This document shows, one piece after another, positions 47,301-58,547 of a stretch of DNA of 64,000 nt. Position 1 is the first letter of the stretch. Every line of letters begins with the position of its first letter. Source of the stretch: Cyclina sinensis (Eukaryota; Mollusca; Bivalvia; Venerida; Veneridae); NCBI GenBank assembly GCA_012932295.1, contig JAAONU010000004.1:25056872-25120871 (forward strand), written 5' to 3'. Both the position numbers and the translations under genes were made by a program. The notes beneath the pieces are model-generated. The model saw nothing but the letters and a program-made list of their open reading frames with translations. It was not told the origin of the DNA and did not search any database.

Positions 47301-50300
47301 TATTTTTTTACTTGTTACAGTACACGTATCTATTGTTGTTTTTATTCGTTACTAAATTCGATTACTGTTATCAAAGACCTTACCAATTTAAGTCTTTGCT
47401 GTCATTGATGCCGGCCAACAATCGCGTAATAGTACATCTACCATCAATATCACGGGATGGTATGAAATGTAAATATTGTATTTAAGATCATTTAAAAGTA
47501 TTTGTTTGTTCACACTAAAGTCTTGTTTTATAGACATTATTAGAGTACAAATTACTGGTTGCGGCCTTGATTCCGGCTACGTTTTAGTTCCTTTACATCA
47601 TATCATTTAAGAATTTTTCTAGTTAGGGTAGGGTTTGTTATGCATATGACGACTCAAAAAAGTTTGCTGACATCAAAAACAAACACGTGAAGAAATGATA
47701 AAGCTTTTTGCTTTTGATCATTTTCTGTGAGATAATTTGTATCATTGCCTACCTAACAGAACCAGTCAGAAAACAAATATGGATGATTATTTAAAGATCA
47801 TATTGGAAATATTTCGCGATCTCTGAGTGTCAATTACTTATTTATTTGTTGATTATTTATCGATTATTTAGTTCCTTGTTTCATTCATTCATTCATGCAC
47901 TGATTTGTTCGTTCGTTTCTTACAGATGTCATTTTGCTGTTATCGTACATATCTTTAGAATCATCAGTGTAATTAAGAAGTGTTAGAGCAATGCGGGAAT
48001 AAAACAATGTGTCCTGCTCTAAAACGCCTATATGAGATTTAAACAACTTTAAGAGCGTTCGAAATTACCGTCATTCATGTTAAGTATCTAAATTCCACGT
48101 ACAGCATATGAGCAGGTCGTTTGAAGCATGTGTTGAAGTAAAACCGTTGTCAAGGACTACTGGGGAAAAAAGGCGTCTCTTTGTTGTAATTTACTGACTC
48201 TGTTAAACAAAATTAAATTTATTATGTCAAGAACAAGTGGTTCAACAGTTTTTCAATGAGAATAGACCCTTAACATTATATAACAACAACTCTTTATACA
48301 AAGACTTAAATAAATAGATATATCGTTGAATTTAAATTATTGAATTTAACCCGCCCCACCTACTCGACGCTTACGCGTCTCGTCGCGATGCGGGTTAAAT
48401 ACAATACCTTGTGCCAGCAATGCTATATATATAATTAATTAAAATAAATATCTAATAAAAAATAATAATAACAATGATAGTTAATTAATTAATTAATCAA
48501 TCGATTTGTATATCATGTTGAAGGAAACGGGATGTTTTCAAATTTAGGGTATATCTTTTTTTATAAACTACTTAAATTAGAACATTTTGCATGATGTCCA
48601 TACGTGACTGAAACTACAAGTTGGTTAGAATTCAAGAATATATGTACTATAGAGAATAATTTATCGACTCATCTATAGGAGACATTTCAATTTGTTTAAT
48701 TTGTAATTATTCGAGCTGCTATGTTAATTGTTTGATTCATTTACTAGTGCAATCCAATGTTAGTTTTCGACTCGAAACTTGCTGCAGTATGTAAACATTT
48801 CGTGCAAGCCCAAAACTCTTTATTCATTAAAATTGAAACAAAAAACCATAATACAGGGAAAGTTAACTGATATCTGTAACACTCCTTATTAAGTGAAAGG
48901 TGGCATCCGCACATACACATGTCAATTATGATCTTCTATTTAGCAAATATTTTGCACTATTGTGTAGGTGTCAAGAGATGGGGTTTCACAAATAACACAA
49001 TCTTTAGTCCTATAAATGACACCGAAGTGAAGTATAGAGTCTATTTACTGATAAAATATTACCAGTTATACGAATTTCAAAATAAAATTTAGATTTTAGT
49101 CAATTGTTTTAATAATGATTATAACATGTATTAGATTGTATTTTTAGTACATGAAGTATATTTTATTACAGATCGAGGCTGTGTGCAACTGCAGTGATGG
49201 TGAAGTTTGTGATGTGTCAAGTGGACAGTGCTCGTTTAAAGGTTTTGTTTTGTTCATTTTTTTTATTTTTAGATTTAACTAACATGCACTGAAAAACCTG
49301 TTTATATTAGGTTTAAGTCATAGCTGTGTCGATCAAAAGTTAGAAAAAAAGTCAGTATTTCATAGTAATTCTACGCAGTTGAAACACGGCTCATCAGGAG
49401 TATGTTCCAACGTGCATGTCAAATTTGGGAATATGAATAGTCACAACATGTAATACAAAAATCGTCATGCACTGTCTTTTCCTTGCCTACCTTTTGCTCA
49501 ATTATGTAACTGTAGAATATACCCTAATCTGAACATTTCCTAAACGTTGCTAATTCTGGTTGCCTTACACTTTAGCTGAACAACTATGTGTAAAACACAT
49601 GCCCAGACATATCTTTCTGTATATCAACTGTGCAGTGCCGTAGCCAGACCTGAAAAAAACACCGAGGCAGAACGTGTCTAGGAGGGTCCGGGGCATGTTC
49701 CTATTGATTTTTTTTTTTTTGGGAAAAGACCGATTTCCTGCATTCTTGAGTAGATTTTGGTTGAATTAAGGCAAATTAGAAAGGTTACTGAGAGTTTCTT
49801 TAAGGGCTATCGAAAAAGGTATATGTACCACAAAAAAACCGAGGCAGCTTCCTCGGTGTGCCTCAACTTAGCTGTTGTATAACCCAAAATCTGAAAAAGT
49901 GTAATAAGTAATTACACTATTCTATTAAGTAAGTTAGAACGTAAGGGGCGTATGTATTAAATCAAGACCCGCATCGTCTTTTATAGAATTAAGTATATTC
50001 GCCAATATGGACTTGCGCATTATGTTTCCTTTTCAGAATGTCGATCTCTCAACCTTACAAATGGAAAAGTACTTGGTAATGTATTGCATACAAATGCAAG
50101 GCAAGTGATTAAATGTAACGAGGGATATGTGGAGAAAAACGGCGTCGGTACCGTTATTTGTCAGACCAACGGTAGATGGGATCATTCGCCATCTTGTATT
50201 CTGCCTTCATCATTGACAACGACCGAAAATCCAACAACGACAGAAAGTGATACAACAACATCAGGTATCTAAAAATAACTCTGTCGATATTAATGTAACT

Positions 50301-52057
50301 GACATCAAAGTCAAAGCATGTGTTGTTCTACGCCGATTTCCAGCGCATTTCACTTTAAAGATTTTCGTTCACAACATACGCCATTTCTAAATTAATAAGT
50401 AAAAATCCGCTTTGTTCTTTGTCTTAGTACGAAACATTATCTGGATCAATGCTATGCCTATGAAACCGATTATGTCATTCATGAAGCAAAGAGAGTGAAT
50501 AAAAGCAAACACAAATGTAATAACAAATACAAGTGTTTAACAGATTCTAACTAACATGTTCAAAAACTTTGACAATGCATACGTTTAATAAACTTTAGGA
50601 CAATGTTTGTCTTTGATCGAATATACAGTTATAATCACGGATATAACGTTTGTTGACTTTCTAACGAGTCAGCTTTAATGTACCGACGATAGATACAAAA
50701 ATGTTCTATTCTAATTCCTTTTTTGTATAAATGCTATGCACGTCTGTTTCAGTTTTTCCGACCGACTGGGTAAACTCTACCGAAATAACAACTTTTAAAA
50801 TAAAGATTGTCCAATCGAATGTGAAGCAGTCAGAGGCGGTAAATTGTACATCCTTGGCTGGAAGCCTTGTTAAAATTGATACAGTATGGAAGCAGAACAT
50901 TGTTGCAAACACCCTTTCAAACTACACAGGTATTAGTGTTTTGTAATGCTGTGAACTTAATTTGATATCAAATTGTTTCGAGTCAATAGTGACCTTGTGG
51001 GGATTAGGGGACAAATTGGAAAGAGCCGCTTTTTTGCTAACTCGCTAACTTCCATTTTTCTAGGAATTGTCGAGTGTGTTAAAAATATAAGCCGAAAATT
51101 CGTAACATAACTTTGTGAAGTATATGACAAGATAGCTTTTTTTTACTGCTTCCAGTGAGAAAACATAAGTAAAATAACTTTTATTCAGTATCTTTCTTTG
51201 CCTGTATAATAATAATCTTATTTTGATTTCTGGTTATCATGTCATATGTACGAAAAAGCCATTTATCTCTGTTCTCATAAAGCTTTTTTGCATTCTTCTC
51301 AATTGGACTTTTGTTCAAAATTAACACTTATAAAATGAACAACTTTGATATTGAGCTAATAAAGTGATAAACGGATCCTGACAGTGCTTATTTGCTAACT
51401 GTTTTAATTCCTACGTATTCTTAAGCTCGCCATGTATTCGCTATTGACGCTGCTGTTTTTGTCGTTGGATCTTAGGTCTTTCTTTTCGAGCTGGTACGAC
51501 ATTGATTTTAACGTAACAATATAGATAGATGAACACATCCCTAGGTACATCCCTAGGAGCTAACAAGTACAGAACACAGAATATTCTATGTGAAAAAAGT
51601 ACACCAATATAAACAGGCTTTAAACTGATAAGCCATTTTGGACGATGTTAAGGTCGTTAAGTTGTGCCTAATACAAACATGCAGCTATATTATTGTGATT
51701 TTAAGACGTTTATCCGGTTTCGTGCGTAAATGGACTCATCTGCCAAGGATACTTGGCACCAACCATGTACTCTCTATGTTGACTGGACATGCTTGAAAAA
51801 ATAAGTCTCACTCATGTTGTTATGTCTTTGCAGGAAATTCGAACGAGTGTTACTGGATACACGGCTCCAGAGTCGGTGGCACCTGGCAGTTTTCTGACGG
51901 TGTGGTCATGTCTACAGTAACCACTTTCTGGGATACTGGGGAACCTAGCAATGCGACAAGTGCAGAATGTGTCTCAATGAACAACAACCTATTGTGGACC
52001 TCTCGAAGCTGTAACAGCATGTGCAAATATATTTGTGAACTAAATAACGCGGTTTGA
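41036..52057 (+). CDS. Secreted PAN-CCP-C-type lectin protein, gene 2 (5 exons, 347 aa)
   Basis: Exons 41036-41380, 49172-49241, 50037-50264, 50753-50929 and 51834-52057 join into one open frame of 348 codons including the stop. Phases match gene 1 exactly. Domains: hydrophobic leader (TTLGYLLLWIGYSFA, to about residue 29), PAN/apple-like to 115, Cys-rich linker 116-138, sushi from 139 with four Cys, Thr-rich linker ending at 214, C-type lectin-like 215-347. ATG 41036 was preferred to a GTG 27 bases upstream because the signal-like leader follows it. Compared with gene 1, the first PAN Cys is missing and both members of an apparent lectin-domain Cys pair are replaced (Phe216, Tyr272). The calcium motifs read EPS (310-312) and WTS (328-330). 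The function of the pair is inferred to be extracellular recognition. Confidence 0.87.
41381..42420 (+). other. Start of intron 1 of gene 2, nothing firm
   Basis: An 82-codon frame at 42076-42324 has ordinary composition but no recognised family and no partner exons. A palindromic patch 'tatcgccgttcctggacggcgata' lies near 42026-42049. Confidence 0.4.
42421..42530. repeat. Small foldback element, about 110 bp
   Basis: 'atcaggatacaaactccccg' and 'cgaggagtttgatcaggata' are reverse complements with few mismatches. A second match, gcaccggtt/aaccagtgc, lies next to them. Confidence 0.72.
42983..43108. repeat. Degenerate GGATGTACGGG/GGTAGAT tandem repeat
   Basis: Words 'gatgtacgggt', 'ggtagat' and 'tggatgg' recur irregularly over about 125 bases. 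Confidence 0.7.
43678..43905. repeat. 45-bp minisatellite, five copies
   Basis: 'ttaagacatt' starts units at 43681, 43726, 43771, 43816 and 43861, exactly 45 bases apart. The first unit is the most diverged. The period is a multiple of three, so both strands stay open (VKTFYGDTKVTC on +, SACHLCVPVECLN on -). Confidence 0.95.
43911..44205. mobile_element. 'cgttcccacgacatagc' family element, copy X1
   Basis: Begins with the hairpin 'attgcacttctctattttat' / 'gaaatagagaagtgcaat', then has 'tagctatgtcgtgggaac' inverted. Same family as 44813-45254 and 62829-63960. It directly follows the 45-bp array. Confidence 0.65.
44211..44812. repeat. 'ggttaaagtttttgg' repeat element, second copy
   Basis: Starts 'ttagctcgactattcgaaga', ends 'cctacgacagctcttgtt', and holds about three units of about 180 bases with 'ttgcagatatagccctgaaac'. 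Same family as 13863-14340. Both sides are X-family sequence, so it may have inserted into an X element. Confidence 0.78.
44813..45254. mobile_element. 'cgttcccacgacatagc' family element, copy X2
   Basis: Bounded by 'attgcactactgttttatgt' and 'aggagaagtgcac'. It contains only about two units of the repeat that is expanded at 62930-63830 ('aagtcgttccctcgacatag'). Confidence 0.68.
45255..48340 (+). other. Intron 1 of gene 2, nothing recognised
   Basis: AT-rich intron. Frames at 46528-46767 and 47168-47485 show no domain signal. Confidence 0.4.
48345..48399. repeat. GC-rich hairpin in AT-rich intron
   Basis: 'tttaacccgc' and 'gcgggttaaa' pair around a CG-rich centre (cgacgcttacgcgtctcgtcgc). 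It is compositionally unlike its surroundings, so probably the remnant of a mobile element end. Confidence 0.6.
49172..49241 (+). CDS. Gene 2 exon 2: Cys-rich linker
   Basis: Acceptor ttacag|ATCGAG, donor AAAG|gttttg, 70 bases. Encodes VCNCSDGEVCDVSSGQC, nearly identical to gene 1 exon 2. Confidence 0.86.
49634..49870. mobile_element. Fragment with 'gccgtagccagac' end, intron 2 of gene 2
   Basis: 'cagtgccgtagccagacctg' is a recurrent transposon-end type in my experience of mollusc genomes. The repeated word 'cgaggcag' occurs near both sides. Borders unclear. Confidence 0.35.
50037..50264 (+). CDS. Gene 2 exon 3: sushi/CCP domain plus Thr-rich linker
   Basis: Acceptor tttcag|AATGTC, donor ATCAG|gtatct, 228 bases as in gene 1. 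Encodes ECRSLNLTNGKVLGN, IKCNEGYVEKNG, VICQTNGRW and SPSC, then a TTTENPTTTESDTTT linker. Confidence 0.9.
50753..50929 (+). CDS. Gene 2 exon 4: first half of the C-type lectin-like domain
   Basis: Acceptor ttcag|TTTTTC, donor CACAG|gtatta, 177 bases (one codon more than gene 1). Encodes VFPTDW, NCTSLAGSLVKID and LSNYT. Phe and Tyr stand where gene 1 has Cys208 and Cys263. Confidence 0.87.
50930..51833 (+). other. Intron 4 of gene 2, nothing recognised
   Basis: 904 bases without repeats of note. The equivalent intron of gene 1 is 2634 bases because of the inserted 145-bp array. Confidence 0.5.
51834..52057 (+). CDS. Gene 2 exon 5: second half of the C-type lectin-like domain and stop
   Basis: Acceptor ttgcag|GAAATT, stop TGA at 52055-52057. 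Encodes ECYWIHGS, FWDTGEPSN, ECVSMNN, LLWTSRSC and MCKYICELN, with four extra residues at the end compared with gene 1. Confidence 0.88.
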
Positions 52058-52319
52058 ATTACTTAAGCATAGTTCAATGTTTGATGTACTGGTCAGAGAA
52101 AACAACTGAACGTGAAAATCGTGAGTAATAGCAATATCTGAGAATGAGTTACTGACTGAAAAGGAATTATGTTTTTAGAATCAATATTGCTATTAATACT
52201 GTCATACAAACCTTTTATTAGCTACAAGCCAGCTTCATGTTGCTATATCTTTGGGACAAAGTCAATGTACAGATAATAGTTTCAGTGAAAAGCACTTATA
52301 CACATGCACACCAAACTCT

Positions 52320-52325
52320 AATAAA
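52320..52325 (+). promoter_or_regulatory. Candidate polyadenylation signal of gene 2
   Basis: AATAAA lies 263 bases after the stop codon, at a distance similar to gene 1. Confidence 0.45.
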
Positions 52326-53975
52326 CTCTTATGCATTCGATTTATATATGTAGCATGTCCTTATTCAAATTAAGGCATGAATGGATAATGGCTTCGTAAT
52401 TAAAATTATTTACATTTACGCACAACTATAAGCCGCAGTGCACTGGACCATAACAATGCACGATGTTCTAGTATAAGTCCAACTAATCAGACTTGCTGAA
52501 GAGGCATCGAGAACATTATTGACAGGCGATGTCTTTTTTCCAAGTCCATCCTCAAGTTGCATCTTTATGCACGGAAAATGCCTAATTAAAAGTCGTTGGG
52601 AATGACTAACTAGCACACTTTCGGAGAAATGTCCAACATTAACTTTTAGATAAACAGTTTTTATAAAGTTCCCGAAATATCATTTTTCAATGAACAATTA
52701 AAGATATCAGATTTGACTTAGATTTCAATAGCACCGCTAATCGGCTCTACAGTCGGCCATTCCTGAAAGGCTGGAATGAGGTTAACGGTGCATAGGTAAA
52801 TTTTAGTCACAGTGTAATACAGGTATCCGGTTATCTGTAGTTTTGTCAGGTATATTTTAATATCTCTTTATTCAATGCATCGAAAGCCGTACATTAGAAA
52901 AAAAATCCCATTTCGTATATTAAGTGAACTCCATCATTCCATCATTAGGCTTTTCAAATATATACTCACGAAATATCTGCGATGACGTGAAAAAGGTTGA
53001 ACACTTTATTTCTTCGCAAGATTATAACACAAGACATGCGACATTTCATTTTTGAGTCTGACATGGATAGAATTGACACATGCGACATTTAAATGTTAAT
53101 TTTCGCCTGTTTTCTTCACGAGGTTTTTATTTTTTTCTAATATATATGTTCACCTGAAAAGGCGACACCTTTTAAAACAGGCGATATTTTACATGGCCTG
53201 GACGGGATGCCGTACATATCCTTTGGGGTTCCTGCGAGCTAAAATATTGTACATACCGTAGCCCCCACTCCACAATACTTACCAAAAAAAAACAATTTAA
53301 AAAGATTTCCTTTCCTATGAAGGTATTATCAACCTCAATATAACACCAGTTTTCATCAACCCTTTTGACAAAAACCTTTTTCATTACATTTAATTATGTT
53401 TACATTTGTTCTAGTTATTTGCTTCGGACACTTTTATTATTGTCATCCGTAAAGATAACAAGATAAATACACAATATGACTATATAGATTTTTCTATTTA
53501 TCTTCGATGACGTGTGGGATATACCAATTAGCTTTCCATTCAAAATAAACACAAGATCAAATAAATCGCACGTTATAAACATTGTAATACCATGTGGTTA
53601 GAAGTATGGCAAATGATTTACGTAATTTTTGTGATCGATACTTTACACAGCCAATTTTGATCATTGTTAAAACGTTACCCAAAATAGTATCCATTTACTG
53701 AAAAGTAAATATGTATCACTTTCGAGCTGATTTATAAGTAGAGAACAACAGTTTATATTCATTTTATTTTTATTTGAAAAAAAAGAGACAAATTCAATAG
53801 ATAATACGTATTCTACCGCATCATGTTTAAGTGTTAAGAAAATGTTTAATAAAGTGATACCTGTTACATTAAACATGTTTAACGGAAGGAATGTGGTTGT
53901 CGCTTTTGAGCTGACTGTTAGCACATTGCCCCGTTGTAATTTCAGCTTTTGGTTACCCCCTCACGCCCACAACAC
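52326..53975. other. Downstream of gene 2, mostly nothing recognised
   Basis: Contains a diverged copy of the 35645-35760 repeat at 53376-53475 and no coding signal. Confidence 0.45.
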
Positions 53976-53999
53976 TCCTCTCTCTCTCTCTCTCTCTTT

Positions 54000-54038
<39 letters not shown>
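53976..54038. repeat. (CT)n microsatellite
   Basis: About 60 bases of CT repeats with one ttcctt interruption. Confidence 0.95.
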
Positions 54039-54039
<1 letters not shown>

Positions 54040-55096
54040 ACCCGGCGGTTTTATGGTTACACGGCAGACAAATTGACTTAGATAAAGAAAGTTAGTTCAT
54101 GATATGAAGTGTTTGCCTTTATAGAAGTCGACAGTGTTTGAATAACATGTCGGAAAAGATAAAGAGTTACTTTATATGGACATTAGACCCATAAAGATCC
54201 AAACATACGCTTTCGTTTCTTTCTTACGGTATAGAGATATTCCGTTTTGCAGAAGACTTTTTTGAATGTCTTATATCGAAATATTGCGGGATTGCATAGA
54301 CTTCTATCGTATTGAAAATAAAGCTTTAAGCAATGCCTTTTAAGCTGTTGAAGAAATAAATTTAATAATAATAAATTTCACGCTACAAGAATGTTTCTTC
54401 TTTATTGTGACTATGGCATATGTAACACCAATAATAGATAATGTGAAACTTTATATATGTTTTGTATAAAAATCATAACTTTTTCACTGTTTGCCATACG
54501 TTACGACGATTTGTATGTAAGAAAGTAAACAACCATGTTTTCAAACCGACCCCCTTTTCCATGTGTTTCATCAAGTTTATTATCATACATATTCGTTAGA
54601 GCAGCTAAGAAATTATTCTTTAAGAAGACTTTACTCCAAAGCTTTGTTCTAAACCCTTTCGAAACAGCGAGTGAAAGTTTCCAAGATTTCTTTTATTAAG
54701 CGCAAAGTGGAATATCTGTCACAAAATTGAAATTTCCCTTATGTGTATCATGATTGGTTGCTCTGAAACTGGCACGATGGTTGCAAGCTGAATATATTGG
54801 ACTACAAACATTAGCGTCGCTTTAAGACGGATTCACTAAATGCATAAATCCTGTTTATTATTTGTTTGTTGTTGTTTTTCCGTGGTCTTTATAAATTACT
54901 CTACTGCTCCGTTTTGAATACGGAGAAACTCAGTTTTTATCGTTATATTTTGATGACGTCACACAGTATTCCTCTCTGGAGTATGGTGACATAACAATGT
55001 TTGGAAAGGCTGCCTGAGAAACGATCACGCTTTTTATCTTAGTGATAAAGATTCAAATGAAAAAGTTGTTTTTTTACGATTGTTTTATAATTTCAG
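54039..55096. other. Intergenic DNA, nothing recognised
   Basis: AT-rich, no domain-bearing frames. Confidence 0.4.
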
Positions 55097-55159
55097 CTGA
55101 CAGTACGCTTTTAAGTTTCGGTTCCAAAGGAAGATTTTACGATTTACATGAGGGAAAAG
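55097..55159 (+). CDS. Possible orphan exon, 63 bp
   Basis: A pyrimidine-rich tract and acceptor (ataatttcag|CTGACA) are followed by 63 bases and a strong donor (GAAAAG|gtaaga). In phase 1-1, the phase used throughout the lectin genes, it encodes DSTLLSFGSKGRFYDLHEGK without a stop. No family recognised and no partner exon seen. It could be an exon of a further gene running out of the window, or chance. Confidence 0.3.
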
Positions 55160-55700
55160 GTAAGACAAGTAGATCTATTCAATTATTATAACATTATTAT
55201 CATTTTGATATTATGTCTAATTTTCAGATGAAAAATTAAGTATTACAGGTTAATCAAATGCATAGATATAAGTATTACACCTACTTTGTTGCTATACGTC
55301 TATGGAATTTTTTAGTGGGCCAATGAAATATTTTTCAGAATATCACCGGTAAATGATAAGGGATTTTCTCTTTTAAGTCAGTAACTACATACTGAGAAAA
55401 ATGCGATTTATGATCACTTCACATATGAGCTTCGAAATCCCTACAGCCATATTATTTCTGGTCACCCTCTTCTCGACGTAAGGAAAATGCGTTGCGAAAA
55501 GAACTGGTGTCCTACAATATACCTCATACAATTATAGCATATGAGATAATCAGCCAGCAGGCAGGGGAGTTAACTCTATATGCAGTACGCTAAAACTTAA
55601 TTTTCTGTTATTTCCCTTTACCTGAACTCAAGAAGCAGCCATAACATGTCACAGGCTGAAAAAAATATGAATCGGATAAGGGGCGGAAAATCTAGTCAAT

Positions 55701-55938
55701 TTTATTTTGTTTGTTTTGATTTTTATCCTTAATCCGGAAGATATATTTACATGTATTTAGTTTATGGAGTTATTTTAAATGACTTGAGGAGGTATTAAAC
55801 ATTCTAGATGAAGTTAGAAACTTTATTTTGTTTGTTTTGATTTTATCCTTAATCCTGAAGATATATTTACATGTGTTTAGTTTCTGGAGATATTTTGAAT
55901 GCTTTGATGAAGTGTTAAACATTCTAGATGAAGTTAGA
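55701..55938. repeat. Tandem duplication, 2 x 121 bp
   Basis: Copies start at 55701 and 55822 (tttattttgtttgttttgat) and end with 'attctagatgaagttaga'. Identity is high. Confidence 0.9.
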
Positions 55939-56191
55939 TCTTACAATTACAGCTTTTAATAAGCTTCTGACATTTAACCTTGACCTTGTTCTGTTTGTTC
56001 CATTAATGATGTCGTAGGTGTATATCTGGCGCTTCTGAATCCTGCTGTATGTTAAGTAACTTGATATACGTAGACCAATCTACCTAAGAAGCACCATCTA
56101 TGAACACTTTCTCATAAAGACAATTCAGTGCCAAGCCGATATCTGATCTTAAACCGGGTAAGAATATGTTTTCTTTTTTTGACAGATAATA

Positions 56192-57112
56192 GAGATTAAC
56201 AAGTTATAGTGGTTAACAGTTTACAGTGGTTAACATGTTAACAGTTACAGCGGTTAACTCTTTACAGTGGTTAACATACTAAAGTAGCTAATATCTTACA
56301 ATGGTTAGAGGATACAGTGTTTAACATGGTACACAGATTAACATGTAATAGTGGTAAACATGTAAAATTGGCTTTCAAGTGACAGTAAGAATAATTAACA
56401 GGTCACAGTGATTAACATGATAACGTTCTTAAAAGTGGTTAACATGATACTGTTGTTAATCTGTTACTGTGATTTACATGTTTCCCTTGACAGAGGTAAC
56501 CCGGTTACAGTGGTTAACAACATTCAGTGAAATATTTCAGTGGTAAACATGACACAGTGATTAACGACTTACACTGAGTAACATGTTTCAGTGGTTGATA
56601 GGTTACGGTGGTTAAAATGTTTGATTGATTATCAGGTTATAGTTGTTAACATGATGAACTGGTTAATATATAAAAGTTATTCTAACACTATCTGCAATTC
56701 GCCGACAATAAACAAAGAAGGAATTGAGCGTGATATATCATAGGCAGTATAGCACGCTGAACACAAGCGCGCGCCCGCTGACGTCACTGCGAACATTACT
56801 GTTAAGTAGTGCACATACTTGCGCCCCTTATAAATATACCTACGTGTTAGAATGGAAATAGATTTTAACATTTTCGTGATCTACCGTCGTATATATCACG
56901 GTTTCTCGTTCATATGCGTAGTTATTTAATCACTCAGGCCTACGGCCTTCGTGAGTAAATTACTACGCATCTGAACTCGACACCGTGATATATCAGACGG
57001 TATATCACTCAAACTTAAAATCTATTTCCTAATTAACATGTTTCATGTTACAGTGGTTACCAGCTTACAGTGGTTAACACATTTCAGTGGTTACTGTAGT
57101 GTACTGGTTAAT
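56192..57112. repeat. Degenerate GTTAAC/TTACAGTGG array, interrupted
   Basis: Words 'ttacagtggttaacatg' recur at about 20-base intervals from 56192 to 56672 and again from 57031 to 57112. The gap is filled by the foldback sequence at 56673-57030. Confidence 0.85.
56673..57030. mobile_element. Foldback element inside the GTTAAC array
   Basis: Long arms at about 56854-56940 and 56944-57030 pair across a centre near 56942 ('caggcctacggcctt'). Matching parts are 'ggaaatagatttt'/'aaaatctatttcc', 'tatatatcacgg'/'ccgtgatatatc' and 'tatgcgtagt'/'actacgcat'. A further short pair, 'attctaacac'/'gtgttagaat', lies at 56677 and 56844. Confidence 0.82.
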
Positions 57113-58408
57113 TGCCTAGTCTAATTATCGATGAAAGAGTCACAATTTACAATGAAATTAAACATACAACTCTTCCGGTTAAAACATGTAGCCTTGACTA
57201 TCAACGAACCTTTTTTAATGTACAAATTTTCTATGTTTCAACTTGAATCATTTTTTATTTTGTTGCATATATCTTTTGTACATAACATAAAGGATTTAAA
57301 TCGGGGTTTCACCGTTTTTCTTTTCTCGTTACTAGACATAGTTTATGTAATAAATTACTTTTTTTTCAAACAATAAAAGCAACTGTCATTTTGAAACAAC
57401 TGCATGTATTAAAATAAATCTCATCGAATACTGGAAATTTGTGTCTACTAGAAACGGTCTCTCATAGATGGAAAACACAGTGACATTTGTACTAGTACAC
57501 AGAAAATAAAGACTTCAAATTTTGTTAAACACGTACATCACTTGCTTTTGCGAAAAAGGATGTTTACGGGTTAATAGACTTAATACTTCAAGAAAATATA
57601 AACAAAAGAAGAACAATCAGCAAAGCGGAAATAGTCTCATTTTACTTTCAAATCTTTGTATATTCCTCATGTTCATTTAGAAAGTATAATAAAAACGAGG
57701 ATTTGAATACATAGTCGAAACTTCGTTGAAACTGAATTATAAAAACAAACTATAAATTCACATGAACATATACATTAATAGCACACTTATATACGTATCT
57801 ATTATCATATTTACAAGTGCGTGTTTGATGCAAATGAGATAACCAGACACTGCAACTTTAACGATAATCAAATTGCAAAACAGTCATATATATGTACTCA
57901 GGACAAACTATTTATACATTTAACATGAGTAATGTCCTCTAAATGCTCTCAATAACAAGTAAGTTTACATTACTTTTTTACTATGAAATGTTTCCTTATA
58001 TTTTAAGTAGATCTCTTACTCATAAATCATATTTCTTCCTCCTGTTTTATTATTACATCTCTTGTCTGTTATTCTTCCTTATTATTGTTGTTGTTGTTGT
58101 TCTTGTTCAAAACAAGCGTTTATATGATATCTTTGTACTTAAAGTTATTTTCCGACTATTACCTCTTTTAATTTCCAAACTAGATAACCATTATTCGGGG
58201 TTATTTTCAACGATCTGTCCATTGGATCCCACCTCAACCCAACCACATACAAACAAACACAACAAATTTTCAATCCATCCAAGAGGATTCTTCAAATTAT
58301 ATGTGTGACGGTTCTAAGCAAAACATAAAAATCGTAAGTTTTTTATATCACTATAAAATTCGATCTCAATTATTGTTTTTTAGCAGGAAGACCACAAGTA
58401 TAGTTAGA
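57113..58408. other. Intergenic DNA, nothing recognised
   Basis: Frames at 57131-57376 and 57943-58308 are AT-rich chance frames without domains. Confidence 0.4.
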
Positions 58409-58480
58409 AGCGGATTTGGGAATCGAACCTGCGACTACCGGTTAATCAGTTTTTCGTGTAATGTCATTAGACCTGAAATA
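58409..58480 (-). repeat. tRNA-like relic or SINE head
   Basis: The minus strand reads 'ggtctaatgacatta', then 'gtcgcaggttcgattccc' and 'aaatccgc', which resemble a D arm/A box, a T arm with perfect B box (GGTTCGATTCC) and a 3' acceptor strand. The expected pairing 5' acceptor is not seen, so it is a tRNA-derived SINE piece or a pseudo-tRNA, not a working tRNA gene. Confidence 0.55.
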
Positions 58481-58547
58481 CTGGAATAAAATCTCAGGCA
58501 AACAACCAGTCGCACAATAGCAGACACCGTGCAGAAGAATTACTTAA

